From Thauera sedimentorum (GTDB taxonomy: Bacteria > Pseudomonadota > Gammaproteobacteria > Burkholderiales > Rhodocyclaceae): DNA of 64,000 nt. The notes beneath the pieces were generated by a model. It saw only the letters and a program-made list of their open reading frames with translations, made no database searches and was not told where the DNA came from. This document shows, in pieces, positions 1-9,703 of this stretch. The stretch lies in NCBI RefSeq assembly GCF_014489115.1, contig NZ_JACTAH010000001.1:1612001-1676000 (forward strand), written 5' to 3'. Within the stretch, counting starts at the first letter, position 1, and the number at the start of each line of letters is the position of its first letter. The translations under genes were made by a program, and so were the position numbers.

Positions 1-4
1 GCGG

Positions 5-787
5 GTGAAGAAGCTCGCCGATCGGGCGCTCGCTGCCATTTCGGCGGACCTGAATGCGCTGTATTCGAGTGTTGGGCGCCCGTCGATCCCGCCCGAGCCC
101 CTGCTCAAGGGCCAATTGCTGATCGCGCTGTACACGATTCGCTCGGACCGGCAGTTTTGCGAGCAGCTCGACTACAACATCCTCTTTCACTGGTTTCTCG
201 ACATGAACCTGGAGAGCGCCAGCCTCGATCGGTCGAACTTCAGCCGATTGCGCGAACGCCTGGTGGCCACCGACGTGGCGCGGCGCTCTTTCGATGAAGT
301 GGTGTGCCTCGCCCGCCGGCAGCAACTGTTGTCTTCGGACCATTTCACGGTCGACGGCACGCTGATCGACGCCTGGGCCTCGTTCAAGAGCTTCAGGCGC
401 AAAGACGGCGAGCCGCCGAAGGATGGCGGCGACGGCACCGGAATGGTCGACTTCAAGGGCGAGAAGCGCGCCACCGACAAGGGTTACCACGTAAAGGACT
501 TCGTGGGGCATCTGCGAGAGCACCGAATCCGTCAGCGCATTGCGCGCGTTGAGGGGCGCAAGACACCAGGGCTCGACAGGCGCACTACGCGGACCGAGGC
601 TTACCAGATCAGCCAACGCAAGCGCAAACGGGTGGAAGAAATCTTCGGCTGGCTCAAGACGGTCGGAGGAATGCGCAAGAGCCGATTCATCGGACAGGCG
701 AAGACCCAGATGGCGGCCTTCATTTCCGGCGCCGAATACAACCTACTGAGGATCGCAGAATTGAGCGGCTCGGAGGTGAAGGCGTGA
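5..787 (+). pseudogene. IS5-type transposase, 5' end outside window, internal deletion
   Basis: DDE transposase of an IS5-type insertion sequence. The N-terminal domain (GRPSIPPEPLL, RSDRQFCEQLDYNILFHWF) and the first catalytic Asp (VDGTLIDAW, near residue 117) are present. The second Asp (ATDKGYHVKD) and the C-terminal Glu region (RKRVEEIFGWLKTVGG) are also present. About 70 residues that normally lie between the first and second Asp are missing: GTGMVDFKGEKR runs directly into ATDKGYH. The frame is kept but the RNase H fold cannot be complete, so I regard it as inactive. The reading frame enters from the window edge, so the GTG at position 5 is unlikely to be the true start. Family assignment is from remembered motifs. 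Confidence 0.85.
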
Positions 788-970
788 ACCGGGGGGCGAA
801 AAGGGCCGACGCGGTGCACGCCGGCAACCGCATCGGCAATTCGAAGCGAATTGAGAATCCAATCCCTGCGAAGAAGTCGCCATGAGAATCAAACCGAACA
901 ACCCCGCCGGTGCCATTTCGACCGGTTTTGCATCACCCTTTTAGGGATATGGACCCTCATCTCTGAACAC

Positions 971-1285
971 ATGAAGAGCCAAGAAAAGAAATATTCTTCT
1001 AAAAATTTCTGGTTTATCCTTGCCGCCATCATCTCTGTAGGCTGCCTTTGGCTTTTAATTGATAGACCTGTCTCCCAAGACCTTGTCAGGGCCGTAGTAA
1101 CCCAAGGCGTCTGGAAGATTCAACGTTACAGCAACACCACCTATCAAGGTGTCGCAAGAGTAGAGGACGGTGCCACTATTCACTTCACAACCTATCGCTC
1201 CGTCCCGGTTGGCACACAGATTTATGTTTATCGTTATCGCCGGCCCATCAGCGGGATAACCACCTATGCGTACAATGGTCCTTAA
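971..1285 (+). CDS. Small single-span membrane protein, unknown function
   Basis: Predicted protein of 104 residues, not recognised. It has a short basic N-terminus (MKSQEKKYSSKNF), one hydrophobic segment (FILAAIISVGCLWLLI, about residues 14-30) and a C-terminal domain of about 70 residues rich in Tyr, Arg and Thr that would face the periplasm. The frame is open from 851, but I prefer the ATG at 971 because it places a classical membrane anchor at the N-terminus. The DNA is clearly lower in GC than most of the window, which with the neighbouring transposase and gene remnants suggests acquired DNA. The reverse strand overlaps an open frame that looks spurious. Confidence 0.5.
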   Translation: MKSQEKKYSSKNFWFILAAIISVGCLWLLIDRPVSQDLVRAVVTQGVWKIQRYSNTTYQGVARVEDGATIHFTTYRSVPVGTQIYVYRYRRPISGITTYAYNGP

Positions 1286-1472
1286 CACCCCTTGCCTGCA
1301 CTTTGAATCGACTTTTCTTCATGTGCGTCCTCGTCTCGCCTGACGGACTATACAGCTTCGCGTGCTACGGCTCAGTTTGGGCAGCTCAGCATGAGCAGCA
1401 TCGCAGCTCTAACACAGGGCTCCAAATGGACGCCAATGCCGCTGCGCTCTATTGATACTCTTTATCTCCGCG

Positions 1473-1877
1473 ATGAATAAGCTGGCACTGATCACTCTGT
1501 ACATTGTCTCGATTGTCCTAGCATTTCTTGCAGGAGGTCAGCTGTCGTACAAGCACAGCCTTGAAGGATTCAGCGTTGCTCTTGACGAAACCCAAGCCAT
1601 GCTTTGGTTCAATCATTTACTTCAGTTCCGTGAAATTGAGGCAGATCTTGAAATTAGGGGATGCGAAGAGGTCGCTCTTGAGAAAACCAGGATTGCGATT
1701 GATGGTGAATTGAGACTACTGTCGTCGTTCCATCAAGAATATCCAGACTCCTCTCTTAACAAGTACATCACAGACAGAGATGCCAAGTTGCTTGATCAAC
1801 TCAAGAGCTTCACGAGCAAGTATGGTGACTCATGGACAGTACCTCAGTGTCGAACGGTAAATACGTGCGCAAACTAA
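1473..1877 (+). CDS. Exported or membrane-anchored small protein, unknown function
   Basis: Predicted protein of 134 residues, not recognised. It begins with a hydrophobic segment (LALITLYIVSIVLAFLAGG, residues 3-21) acting as signal anchor. A helical, charged domain follows with three Cys, two of them near the C-terminus (PQCRTVNTCAN). A TTG start at 1452 is possible, but the ATG at 1473 gives a normal N-terminus. Base composition is low in GC like the preceding gene, so it probably belongs to the same acquired segment. Proteins with a single N-terminal helix and a helical periplasmic body are common in accessory regions; no function can be inferred. Confidence 0.5.
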   Translation: MNKLALITLYIVSIVLAFLAGGQLSYKHSLEGFSVALDETQAMLWFNHLLQFREIEADLEIRGCEEVALEKTRIAIDGELRLLSSFHQEYPDSSLNKYITDRDAKLLDQLKSFTSKYGDSWTVPQCRTVNTCAN

Positions 1878-1975
1878 CCCCAACCCGACGCTCATCCGTA
1901 CAGTGCTTGCTGGTTCCCTCCGCGCTTCGAGCGCCGGCGGCCGGATAGCTTTATGCTGGACGTCAGGAGAGTAAG

Positions 1976-2212
1976 GTGACCGATTCCCCAAAGAAGCTGT
2001 TACTCGAACTCGAGCGGTTTGGCCTGAAAAACGATGGCGGCATCGTCGATCGGCCTCGGCGCATGCTGAACATCACCCGAGACACCGGAGAGTTTCTTTC
2101 GGTGCTCGTGCAGGCCATGAATGCTCAACGTGTGCTTGGGATAAGCACCTCCAACGGCTACTCGACTCTCTGGCTTGCTATGGCGGCAAAGGCTACCTGT
2201 CGGAAATGGTGA
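1976..2212 (+). pseudogene. N-terminal fragment of an O-methyltransferase
   Basis: The 78 residues match the start of class I SAM-dependent O-methyltransferases: an N-terminal helix, then LNITRDTGEFLSVLVQAM and the glycine-rich SAM motif region VLGISTSNGYSTLWLAMAA (about residues 53-71). The frame then breaks into TCRKW and a stop just after motif I, so most of the catalytic domain is missing. In family members motif I usually reads E-I-G-T; here the acidic residue is replaced by Gly. A good ribosome-binding site (AGGAGAGTAAGG) precedes the GTG start. I call it a degraded gene. The next 149 bases hold no recognisable remainder. Confidence 0.65.
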
Positions 2213-2361
2213 ATTTCTGGCCACGCGGCTTTCTCCGTAGCCATACCGCCCAACCCGTCATTTCACCGGACGTCCGCAAAGCGCCGCGCTGGCCCGGATC
2301 CTTCAGACGTGGGCCAACGCGAAAGCGCGCGGGTCAAAGTAACTTTCGAAGGCGATAGCGC

Positions 2362-3357
2362 ATGAAAGGAATCGTGTATGAAAGATACGGACCGCCCGAA
2401 GTACTTCAGTTGAGGGAAGTCGAAAAGCCCGCCCCCAAGAACAACGAAGTCCTGATAAGAACGCATGCCGCAACGGTCACATCCGGGGACTGCCGTGTGC
2501 GGAGTCTCAATGTCCCCTCCGGTTTCAGACTCCTCACACGTTTGGCGTTTGGAATCTCACGGCCAAAGCAACCCATACTGGGGTCGGAGTTGGCTGGGGT
2601 GATTGATGCGGTCGGCAAGGACGTAAGCAGATTCAAGCCTAGTGACGAGGTTTTCGCTTCCAGCGACACCGCCATGGGTTGCCATGCGGAGTACAAGTGC
2701 ATGGCCGAAGACGGGGCTGTGGCTCCCAAACCGTCCACTCTGACTTTTGAAGAAGCCGCAGCGCTGTCTTCTGGTGGGACAACGGCCTTGGATTTTCTCA
2801 GAAGAGCCAAAGTTCAGCGCGGAGAAAGCGTGCTCGTCATTGGCGCATCCGGCGCGGTGGGCGCTGCGGCGGTGCAGCTTGCCAGGCATTTCGGGGCAAT
2901 TGTCACCGGGGTATGCAGTACCGCGAACGTGGAGCTGGTGAGGTCTCTGGGCACCACACAGGTCATCGACTACACCCGGCAGGATTTCACCCGAGATGGC
3001 GAGATCTACGATGTCATTGTCGATACCGTCGGTACGACGCCGATCTCCCGCCGCGTGGCGTCGTTGAAGGATGGCGGACGCCTTCTGATGATTGTGGCCG
3101 GGCTGCCGGACATGCTCCGTGGTTTGTGGGTGTCGATGACGAGCGGCAAGAAAGTCATCGCCGGGCCGGCCACGGTGCGCGTTGCGGATTTGCAGCTTCT
3201 TGCGGAGCTGGCCGAAGCGGGAGAATTCAAGCCGGTCATCGATCGGCGCTATCCGTTCGAACAGACGGCCGAGGCGCACCGCTACGTCGACACCGGCCGC
3301 AAGAAAGGAAATGTCGTCATCACTTTCGAGCTTGGCGCTCGAACACCGGAGCCTTAA
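2362..3357 (+). CDS. Medium-chain NAD(P)-dependent alcohol dehydrogenase / quinone oxidoreductase-like
   Basis: Protein of 331 residues in the zinc-independent quinone oxidoreductase branch of the medium-chain dehydrogenase family. It has the N-terminal GroES-like domain (KGIVYERYGPPEVLQL; GSELAGVIDAVGKDV) and a Rossmann domain with the nucleotide motif VLVIGASGAVGAAAVQLA near residue 160. It ends with the typical YPFEQTAEAHRYVDTGRKKGNVVI. The usual catalytic zinc ligands of alcohol dehydrogenases are not evident, so reduction of a quinone, enone or aldehyde with NAD(P)H is likely; the substrate is unknown. The stop overlaps the start of the racemase gene by one base (TAATG), so the two are translationally coupled. 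Confidence 0.85.
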   Translation: MKGIVYERYGPPEVLQLREVEKPAPKNNEVLIRTHAATVTSGDCRVRSLNVPSGFRLLTRLAFGISRPKQPILGSELAGVIDAVGKDVSRFKPSDEVFASSDTAMGCHAEYKCMAEDGAVAPKPSTLTFEEAAALSSGGTTALDFLRRAKVQRGESVLVIGASGAVGAAAVQLARHFGAIVTGVCSTANVELVRSLGTTQVIDYTRQDFTRDGEIYDVIVDTVGTTPISRRVASLKDGGRLLMIVAGLPDMLRGLWVSMTSGKKVIAGPATVRVADLQLLAELAEAGEFKPVIDRRYPFEQTAEAHRYVDTGRKKGNVVITFELGARTPEP

Positions 3358-4052
3358 TGAAAACCATCGGCCTGATCGGCGGCATGAGCTGGGAATCAAC
3401 CATTCCCTACTATCGGCAAATCAACGAGACCATCAAGGCGCGCCTCGGCGGATTGCATTCGGCCAGGATCGTGCTCTACAGCGTGGACTTCCACGAGATC
3501 GAGCGGCTTCAACATACTGGAAACTGGGAAGCCGCCGGCGCCATGCTGGCCGATGCGGCGCGCGCGCTCGAAGGGGCCGGCGCGGCATTCCTGGTCTTGT
3601 GCACCAACACCATGCACAAGGTCGCGCCGAGCATTGAAGCCGCCGTCCGCATTCCGCTGCTTCACATCGCCGACCCCACGGCGGCCGAGATCAAGCGGGC
3701 GGGCCATTCATGCGTTGGCCTGCTCGGCACGCGATTCACCATGGAGCAGGATTTCTACCGCACCCGGCTGAGTGAGCGCCACGGCCTGCAAGTCATCGTG
3801 CCGGACCAGGAAGACCGCGAGACCATTCACCGCATCATTTTCGAAGAGTTGTGCCTGGGGGTCATCAAGCCCGAATCCCGCAGCGCGTATCGAACGGTCA
3901 TGGGCAAGCTTGCAGCCCAGGGCGCGGAGGCCATCATTCTTGGGTGCACCGAGATATCGCTGCTGGTGGATCAGCAGGATTCCGACGTGCCGCTGTTCGA
4001 TACCACGGCGATCCACGCGCGCATGGCCGCCGAAGCGGCGCTTGCCTCCTGA
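3357..4052 (+). CDS. ygeA: Aspartate/glutamate (broad-specificity amino acid) racemase, YgeA-like
   Basis: Predicted cofactor-independent racemase of 231 residues, which interconverts L- and D-amino acids by a two-base mechanism. The two catalytic cysteines are visible in VLCTNTMHK (Cys82) and IILGCTEISLL (Cys197). The N-terminus MKTIGLIGGMSWEST and the stretch LGTRFTMEQDFYR are close to E. coli YgeA, which racemises several amino acids such as homoserine, so the symbol is used by similarity. The start is fixed by the overlap with the preceding oxidoreductase stop (TAATG); the frame is open further upstream but that part is not racemase-like. The function of the gene pair is not evident. Confidence 0.88.
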   Translation: MKTIGLIGGMSWESTIPYYRQINETIKARLGGLHSARIVLYSVDFHEIERLQHTGNWEAAGAMLADAARALEGAGAAFLVLCTNTMHKVAPSIEAAVRIPLLHIADPTAAEIKRAGHSCVGLLGTRFTMEQDFYRTRLSERHGLQVIVPDQEDRETIHRIIFEELCLGVIKPESRSAYRTVMGKLAAQGAEAIILGCTEISLLVDQQDSDVPLFDTTAIHARMAAEAALAS

Positions 4053-4059
4053 CGCCCAA

Positions 4060-4094
4060 CCCCGAATCGCCAGACCTGCACTGCAGATTCGGGG
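4060..4094 (+). terminator. Stem-loop after the racemase gene
   Basis: CCCCGAATC (4060-4068) pairs perfectly with GATTCGGGG (4086-4094); the 17-base loop can itself fold (CTGCACTGCAG). A T-run (ACTTTTTTG) follows only at about 4120, so it is a plausible but not canonical terminator for the two-gene operon. Confidence 0.45.
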
Positions 4095-4150
4095 CAGCGC
4101 ATCGCAACCTATCCATTTCACTTTTTTGCGCCCGCCATGACTTCAACTGA

Positions 4151-4293
4151 CCACTCAAGTTACAAGGTTTCGGTAATGCCCCCGAGGAGGTGTGCACGGC
4201 GATTTCGTGGGCGCAAGAGGAAGGCTGGAACCCGGGGCATGGTGATGCGGCCGCTTTCTACGCGGCGGATGCGAGCGGCTTTCTGGCAGGGAG
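4151..4293 (+). pseudogene. GNAT acetyltransferase N-terminal fragment
   Basis: Reading from 4151, a frame with no good start gives EEVCTAISWAQEEGWNPG and then DAAAFYAADASGFLAG. This matches the beginning of GNAT-type acetyltransferases (WAAxEGWNPGxxDAxxFYxxDPxGF). Similarity stops near 4290, where a MAPEG-like sequence begins in another frame. Only about 35 residues remain, without the acetyl-CoA site, so it is a relic. Confidence 0.5.
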
Positions 4294-4512
4294 GCGCCGG
4301 TTCTTTTCTACGCTTGCGTGCTCATTGCCCACGTAACGGGCACCGTGTCGCAGCTGGCGGTCTACCTTGCCTGGGCGTACGTGGGCTTGCGCGTTGCGCA
4401 CAGCCTGATCTTTTTCATCTACAACCACCTGATCCTCCGGTTCGCGGTCTTTGCGACCAGCAATCTCGTCTTGCTGGTGCTCATTCTTTACACCGCCGCG
4501 CCGCTGCTGTGA
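4294..4512 (+). pseudogene. MAPEG-family membrane protein, C-terminal fragment
   Basis: From 4294 the frame reads APVLFYACVLIAHVTG and continues to VYLAWAYVGLRVAHSLIFF and FAVFATSNLVLLVLIL. This is the C-terminal half of the MAPEG family (small four-helix membrane proteins), with its characteristic LAWAYVxLRxxHSL motif. The N-terminal helix is missing and replaced by the GNAT remnant. An ATG-like start (CTG/ATG region near 4318) could express 64 residues, but the protein would be incomplete. The remaining bases up to 4937 contain nothing I recognise. Confidence 0.6.
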
Positions 4513-4937
4513 GCCGCTGACGGCGTACGGTCTCCGCCCTGCCCGGTTTACCGCAAGGGTGAGCATGAGCCGGCTGCACGCCGCCAGCATGCGGGTGGCA
4601 GAAAGAGTGCCGCAGGACAAGTGCCAGGTGGCTATGCGGTAGAGTTCGCACCCATTCGCCATATGAACTGGCACCGGTCGCCTTGTCCAGCCACGCGGGC
4701 GCTCGTTGTGTGTTGCTCACGGTGCGCTGCCCGCCGGCGCCGCACTGCTTTGACACCGCCTGCCCCTGGCCAGTCGCTATTTTTCCGTTGGAGAACCGGG
4801 TCAAAACACATCATCGCTCACGCGTTCATGCGTTTTATCCACCCTCCGCCCAACACCCGAACGACTGGGTCCGCAGCACAACGCTCCGGTGCCGGTTGTT
4901 TAATCACCTGCCTTGAGAGTCGGCCAAAAGGAAACCT

Positions 4938-5417
4938 ATGAAACCTCGCCAAGTATCGCTCATGACCGTTGCTGCCTTCGTTGCCACCGTCTTCGGTACG
5001 AGCAGCCACGCACAGCAGAGCTATTCGGACGCCCAGCTGCATGGCAACTGGAACTGCAAGCTTTCCGCCGAGGAAAATGGCACCCGGATTCAGCTTGAAT
5101 ACATTGCGAGTTATGCGCGCGACGGCAAGTCGAACAATTTCGGCACGCTCAAGCTCAAGGCTGCCAACGCGCCAGAGATGGTGTACTCGACCGCCTCCAG
5201 CGCCAAGTGGAAGCTCAAGGGCCGTTCCATTGAAGAAACCATCGAGGACACCAGGATCTCCAGCATTAGCCATCCTGAGTCCAGCAAGACGCCCAACCTG
5301 CCGGGACTCTTTCCGAAGAGCGGCACCAAGTCGTCGGAGATTCTTGAACTGAGTGCATCGACGATGAAGCTACGGTCGGGCACAGATGGGTCGGTCATCG
5401 CCTGCAGCAAGCGCTAG
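4938..5417 (+). CDS. Secreted hypothetical protein with signal peptide
   Basis: Protein of 159 residues, not recognised. It has a clear signal peptide (MKPRQVSLMTVAAFVATVFG, with cleavage probably after SSHA, residue 25). The mature part starts QQSYSDAQLHGNWNCKLSAE; the HGNWxC pattern and the alternating polar/hydrophobic strands that follow suggest a small periplasmic beta-sandwich or lipocalin-like fold, which is only an impression. Two Cys (in GNWNCK and near the C-terminus in VIACSKR) could form a disulfide. A strong ribosome-binding site (AAAGGAAACCT) precedes the ATG. It stands alone, 43 bases before a strong bidirectional terminator. Confidence 0.7.
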   Translation: MKPRQVSLMTVAAFVATVFGTSSHAQQSYSDAQLHGNWNCKLSAEENGTRIQLEYIASYARDGKSNNFGTLKLKAANAPEMVYSTASSAKWKLKGRSIEETIEDTRISSISHPESSKTPNLPGLFPKSGTKSSEILELSASTMKLRSGTDGSVIACSKR

Positions 5418-5460
5418 CGCGCTGCTCGGACTCCCTCTTCTTCGGACCGTTCGAAAACGA

Positions 5461-5492
5461 AAACCCCGGCTCAAGGCCGGGGTTTGTCTTTT
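5461..5492. terminator. Rho-independent terminator, probably bidirectional
   Basis: AAACCCCGGC (5461-5470), loop TCAAG, GCCGGGGTTT (5476-5485), then GTCTTTT. The stem is perfect over 10 bp. It lies between the secreted protein on the plus strand and the end of clpB on the minus strand, and can serve both. Confidence 0.9.
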
Positions 5493-5525
5493 GCTGAACC
5501 GGATCGGCGCTGATCCGGGGCGTAC

Positions 5526-8108
<2,583 letters not shown>

Positions 8109-8142
8109 GGCGGGCATTTCCTGAAGGATTGGACTGAGCTCT

Positions 8143-8170
8143 ATGTGGGGTGGGTTTCGGTGCGTTCAAG
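8143..8170 (-). promoter_or_regulatory. σ32 (heat-shock) promoter of clpB
   Basis: On the minus strand, CTTGAAC (8170-8164), 14 bases, then CCCACAT (8149-8143). The σ32 consensus is CTTGAAA, 11-16 bases, CCCATNT, so there are only two mismatches. Transcription would start about 28 bases before the clpB start codon. This is the expected class of promoter for clpB. Confidence 0.75.
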
Positions 8171-8288
8171 GGGCCGATGATCCACCGTAGCCCGAATCGA
8201 GCACAGCGCAATCCTGGCGCGCCCTTCACCCGGCCCTGTTAGCCGCTAAACTGTGCGCTCCCGACAAACACCCGGTAGCAGGACGCAC

Positions 8289-8576
8289 ATGGCAGGCGCT
8301 TACGTGATTGGCCACATCACCGTGAAGGACGAGGACAAGTGGGCCGAGTACCGCAGCAAGGTGCCGGCCACGCTGCAGCCCTGGAACGCCGAACTGGTGA
8401 TGCGCGGCAGCCTGGCCGCGGTGCTGGCCGGCGAGCACGCGCATGCCGACGTGGTGGTGATCCGTTTCCCCACGCTGGAAGCCGCGCAGGCCTGGTACGC
8501 ATCCCCCGCCTACCAGGCGCTGATCCCGCTGCGCGAGGCGGCGGCCGATCTGGTACTGACCTGCCACACGGCCTGA
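8289..8576 (+). CDS. DUF1330 family protein
   Basis: Protein of 95 residues of the DUF1330 family, small ferredoxin-like alpha/beta barrels of unknown biochemical role. Typical are AYVIGHITVKDEDKWAEYR at the N-terminus and VVIRFPTLEAAQAWYASPAYQ in the second half (a family hallmark: F-P-S/T-xxxAxxWYxSPxYQ). The start at 8289 is chosen over an in-frame ATG at 8253 because AGGA lies eight bases before it and the family begins with this sequence. It is a single gene between clpB (divergent) and a toxin-antitoxin pair. Confidence 0.88.
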   Translation: MAGAYVIGHITVKDEDKWAEYRSKVPATLQPWNAELVMRGSLAAVLAGEHAHADVVVIRFPTLEAAQAWYASPAYQALIPLREAAADLVLTCHTA

Positions 8577-8600
8577 TTCGGCCGCTTGCACTGCGCCCGC

Positions 8601-8643
8601 TTGCCCGGGCAGGGGCGACAGACCTATAGTAAGGAATCCTTAC
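8601..8643 (+). promoter_or_regulatory. Promoter and palindromic operator of the toxin-antitoxin pair
   Basis: TTGCCC (8601-8606), an 18-base spacer and TATAGT (8625-8630) form a σ70-like promoter. The perfect palindrome GTAAGGAATCCTTAC (8629-8643) overlaps the end of the -10 element, an ideal place for repression by the antitoxin that is encoded next. The binding protein is inferred. Confidence 0.6.
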
Positions 8644-8661
8644 CATCTACCGGAGGCGGAC

Positions 8662-8901
8662 ATGCTCGCCAAGATGACCGCAAAGAACCAGCTCACCCTG
8701 CCCAAGAGCGTGACCAAGGCCATCGGCCCGGTGGAGTATTTCGACATCGAGACGCGTGACGGACAGATCATCCTCACCCCGGTGCGCATCCAGCGCGCCG
8801 ACGCCGTGCGCGCCAAGCTGGCGGCGCTGGAACTCGACGAGCAGGACATCCAGGACGCCGTGAGCTGGGCGCGCGAAGGAAGCGACCGGGCCGCTCAATG
8901 A
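8662..8901 (+). CDS. AbrB/MazE-type antitoxin
   Basis: Protein of 79 residues with an N-terminal SpoVT/AbrB swapped-hairpin DNA-binding domain (MLAKMTAKNQLTLPKSVTKA; the core 'K-x-Q-x-T-L-P' is typical), followed by EYFDIETRDGQIILTPVR. A helical tail of about 30 residues (AKLAALELDEQDIQDAVSWA) would wrap the toxin. Predicted role: neutralises the PIN toxin encoded downstream and represses its own promoter at the palindrome 8629-8643. GGAGG lies six bases before the ATG. Its TGA overlaps the toxin ATG (ATGA), typical of co-translated toxin-antitoxin genes. Confidence 0.88.
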   Translation: MLAKMTAKNQLTLPKSVTKAIGPVEYFDIETRDGQIILTPVRIQRADAVRAKLAALELDEQDIQDAVSWAREGSDRAAQ

Positions 8902-9332
8902 GGCCGCCGCGCGTGGTGCTGGACACCAACCTGGTGCTCTCCGCGCTGGTGTTTGCCAACGGGCGCCTGAGCGCTCTGCGTCATGCCTGGCAGGCCGGGC
9001 GCTTCATCCCGCTGGTTTCCCGCCCCACCACCGCAGAACTGATGCGCGTGCTGGCCTACCCGAAGTTCCGCCTGAGCGCGGATGAACAGCAGGACCTGCT
9101 GGCCGACTACCTGCCGTGGTGCGAGACCGTCCGCATCCCGTCGCCGCCGCCCGCAACACCGCCTTGTCGCGACTGTTTCGACGAACCCTTCCTGCAACTG
9201 GCACTCGCCGGCCGCGCAGACTGCCTGGTTAGCGGGGACCGCGACCTGCTGGTCCTCGACGGCACCCTGCCCTGCCCAATCCTGACTGCCGATATCTTCC
9301 TGACACGCCATTGCACATCCGCCGAGGAATGA
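8898..9332 (+). CDS. PIN-domain toxin, putative (COG1569 type)
   Basis: Protein of 144 residues with a PIN nuclease domain. The acidic residues expected around a metal site are visible: Asp9 in VVLDTNLVLSAL, Glu in TTAELMRVL, Asp/Glu in CFDEPFLQLALAGRADCLVSGDRDLL. This is the 'putative toxin-antitoxin system toxin component, PIN family' type, thought to cleave RNA; the target is unknown. It carries several Cys (PCRDC), unusual but not informative. The start overlaps the antitoxin stop by four bases. Confidence 0.87.
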   Translation: MRPPRVVLDTNLVLSALVFANGRLSALRHAWQAGRFIPLVSRPTTAELMRVLAYPKFRLSADEQQDLLADYLPWCETVRIPSPPPATPPCRDCFDEPFLQLALAGRADCLVSGDRDLLVLDGTLPCPILTADIFLTRHCTSAEE

Positions 9333-9339
9333 GCCGACC

Positions 9340-9690
9340 ATGACCGCACCCGTCCGCATCTACCACAACCCGCGCTGCTCCAAGAGCCGTTCCGCCTGCA
9401 CCATCCTGGCCGAGAAGGGTGTCGAGGCCGAAGTGATCGAGTACCTCAAGACCCCGCCCGACCGCGCCACGCTGAGCGCCCTGCTCGCCAAGCTGGGCCT
9501 GCGCGCCGAGGAACTGGTGCGCAAGGGCGAAGCCATCGTCAAGACCGAATACGCCGGCCGCACGATGAGCGACGAGGACTGGCTGGAAGCCATGCTCGCC
9601 CACCCCATCCTGATCGAGCGTCCCATCGTCGTGGTCGGCGAGCGCGCCGTGGTGGCCCGCCCGCCCGAGCGCGTGCTGGAACTGCTGTAA
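9340..9690 (+). CDS. arsC: Glutaredoxin-type arsenate reductase
   Basis: Protein of 116 residues of the glutaredoxin-coupled ArsC family, which reduces arsenate to arsenite through a Cys-arsenate intermediate. The active-site loop IYHNPRCSKSRSAC contains the nucleophile Cys13; ERPIVVVGERAVVARPPERVLELL is the usual C-terminus (IERPIV...RPPE). No arsR, arsB or acr3 is next to it, so this is a housekeeping-type copy and the in vivo substrate could differ. It lies eight bases after the PIN gene and 13 bases before a σ54 activator gene, so readthrough is possible. Confidence 0.88.
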   Translation: MTAPVRIYHNPRCSKSRSACTILAEKGVEAEVIEYLKTPPDRATLSALLAKLGLRAEELVRKGEAIVKTEYAGRTMSDEDWLEAMLAHPILIERPIVVVGERAVVARPPERVLELL

Positions 9691-9703
9691 GGGGCCGCCC
9701 GCG

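Noticed and set aside
9340..9690. Arsenic resistance operon
   Set aside because: Only arsC is present; no arsR, efflux pump or metallochaperone is adjacent.
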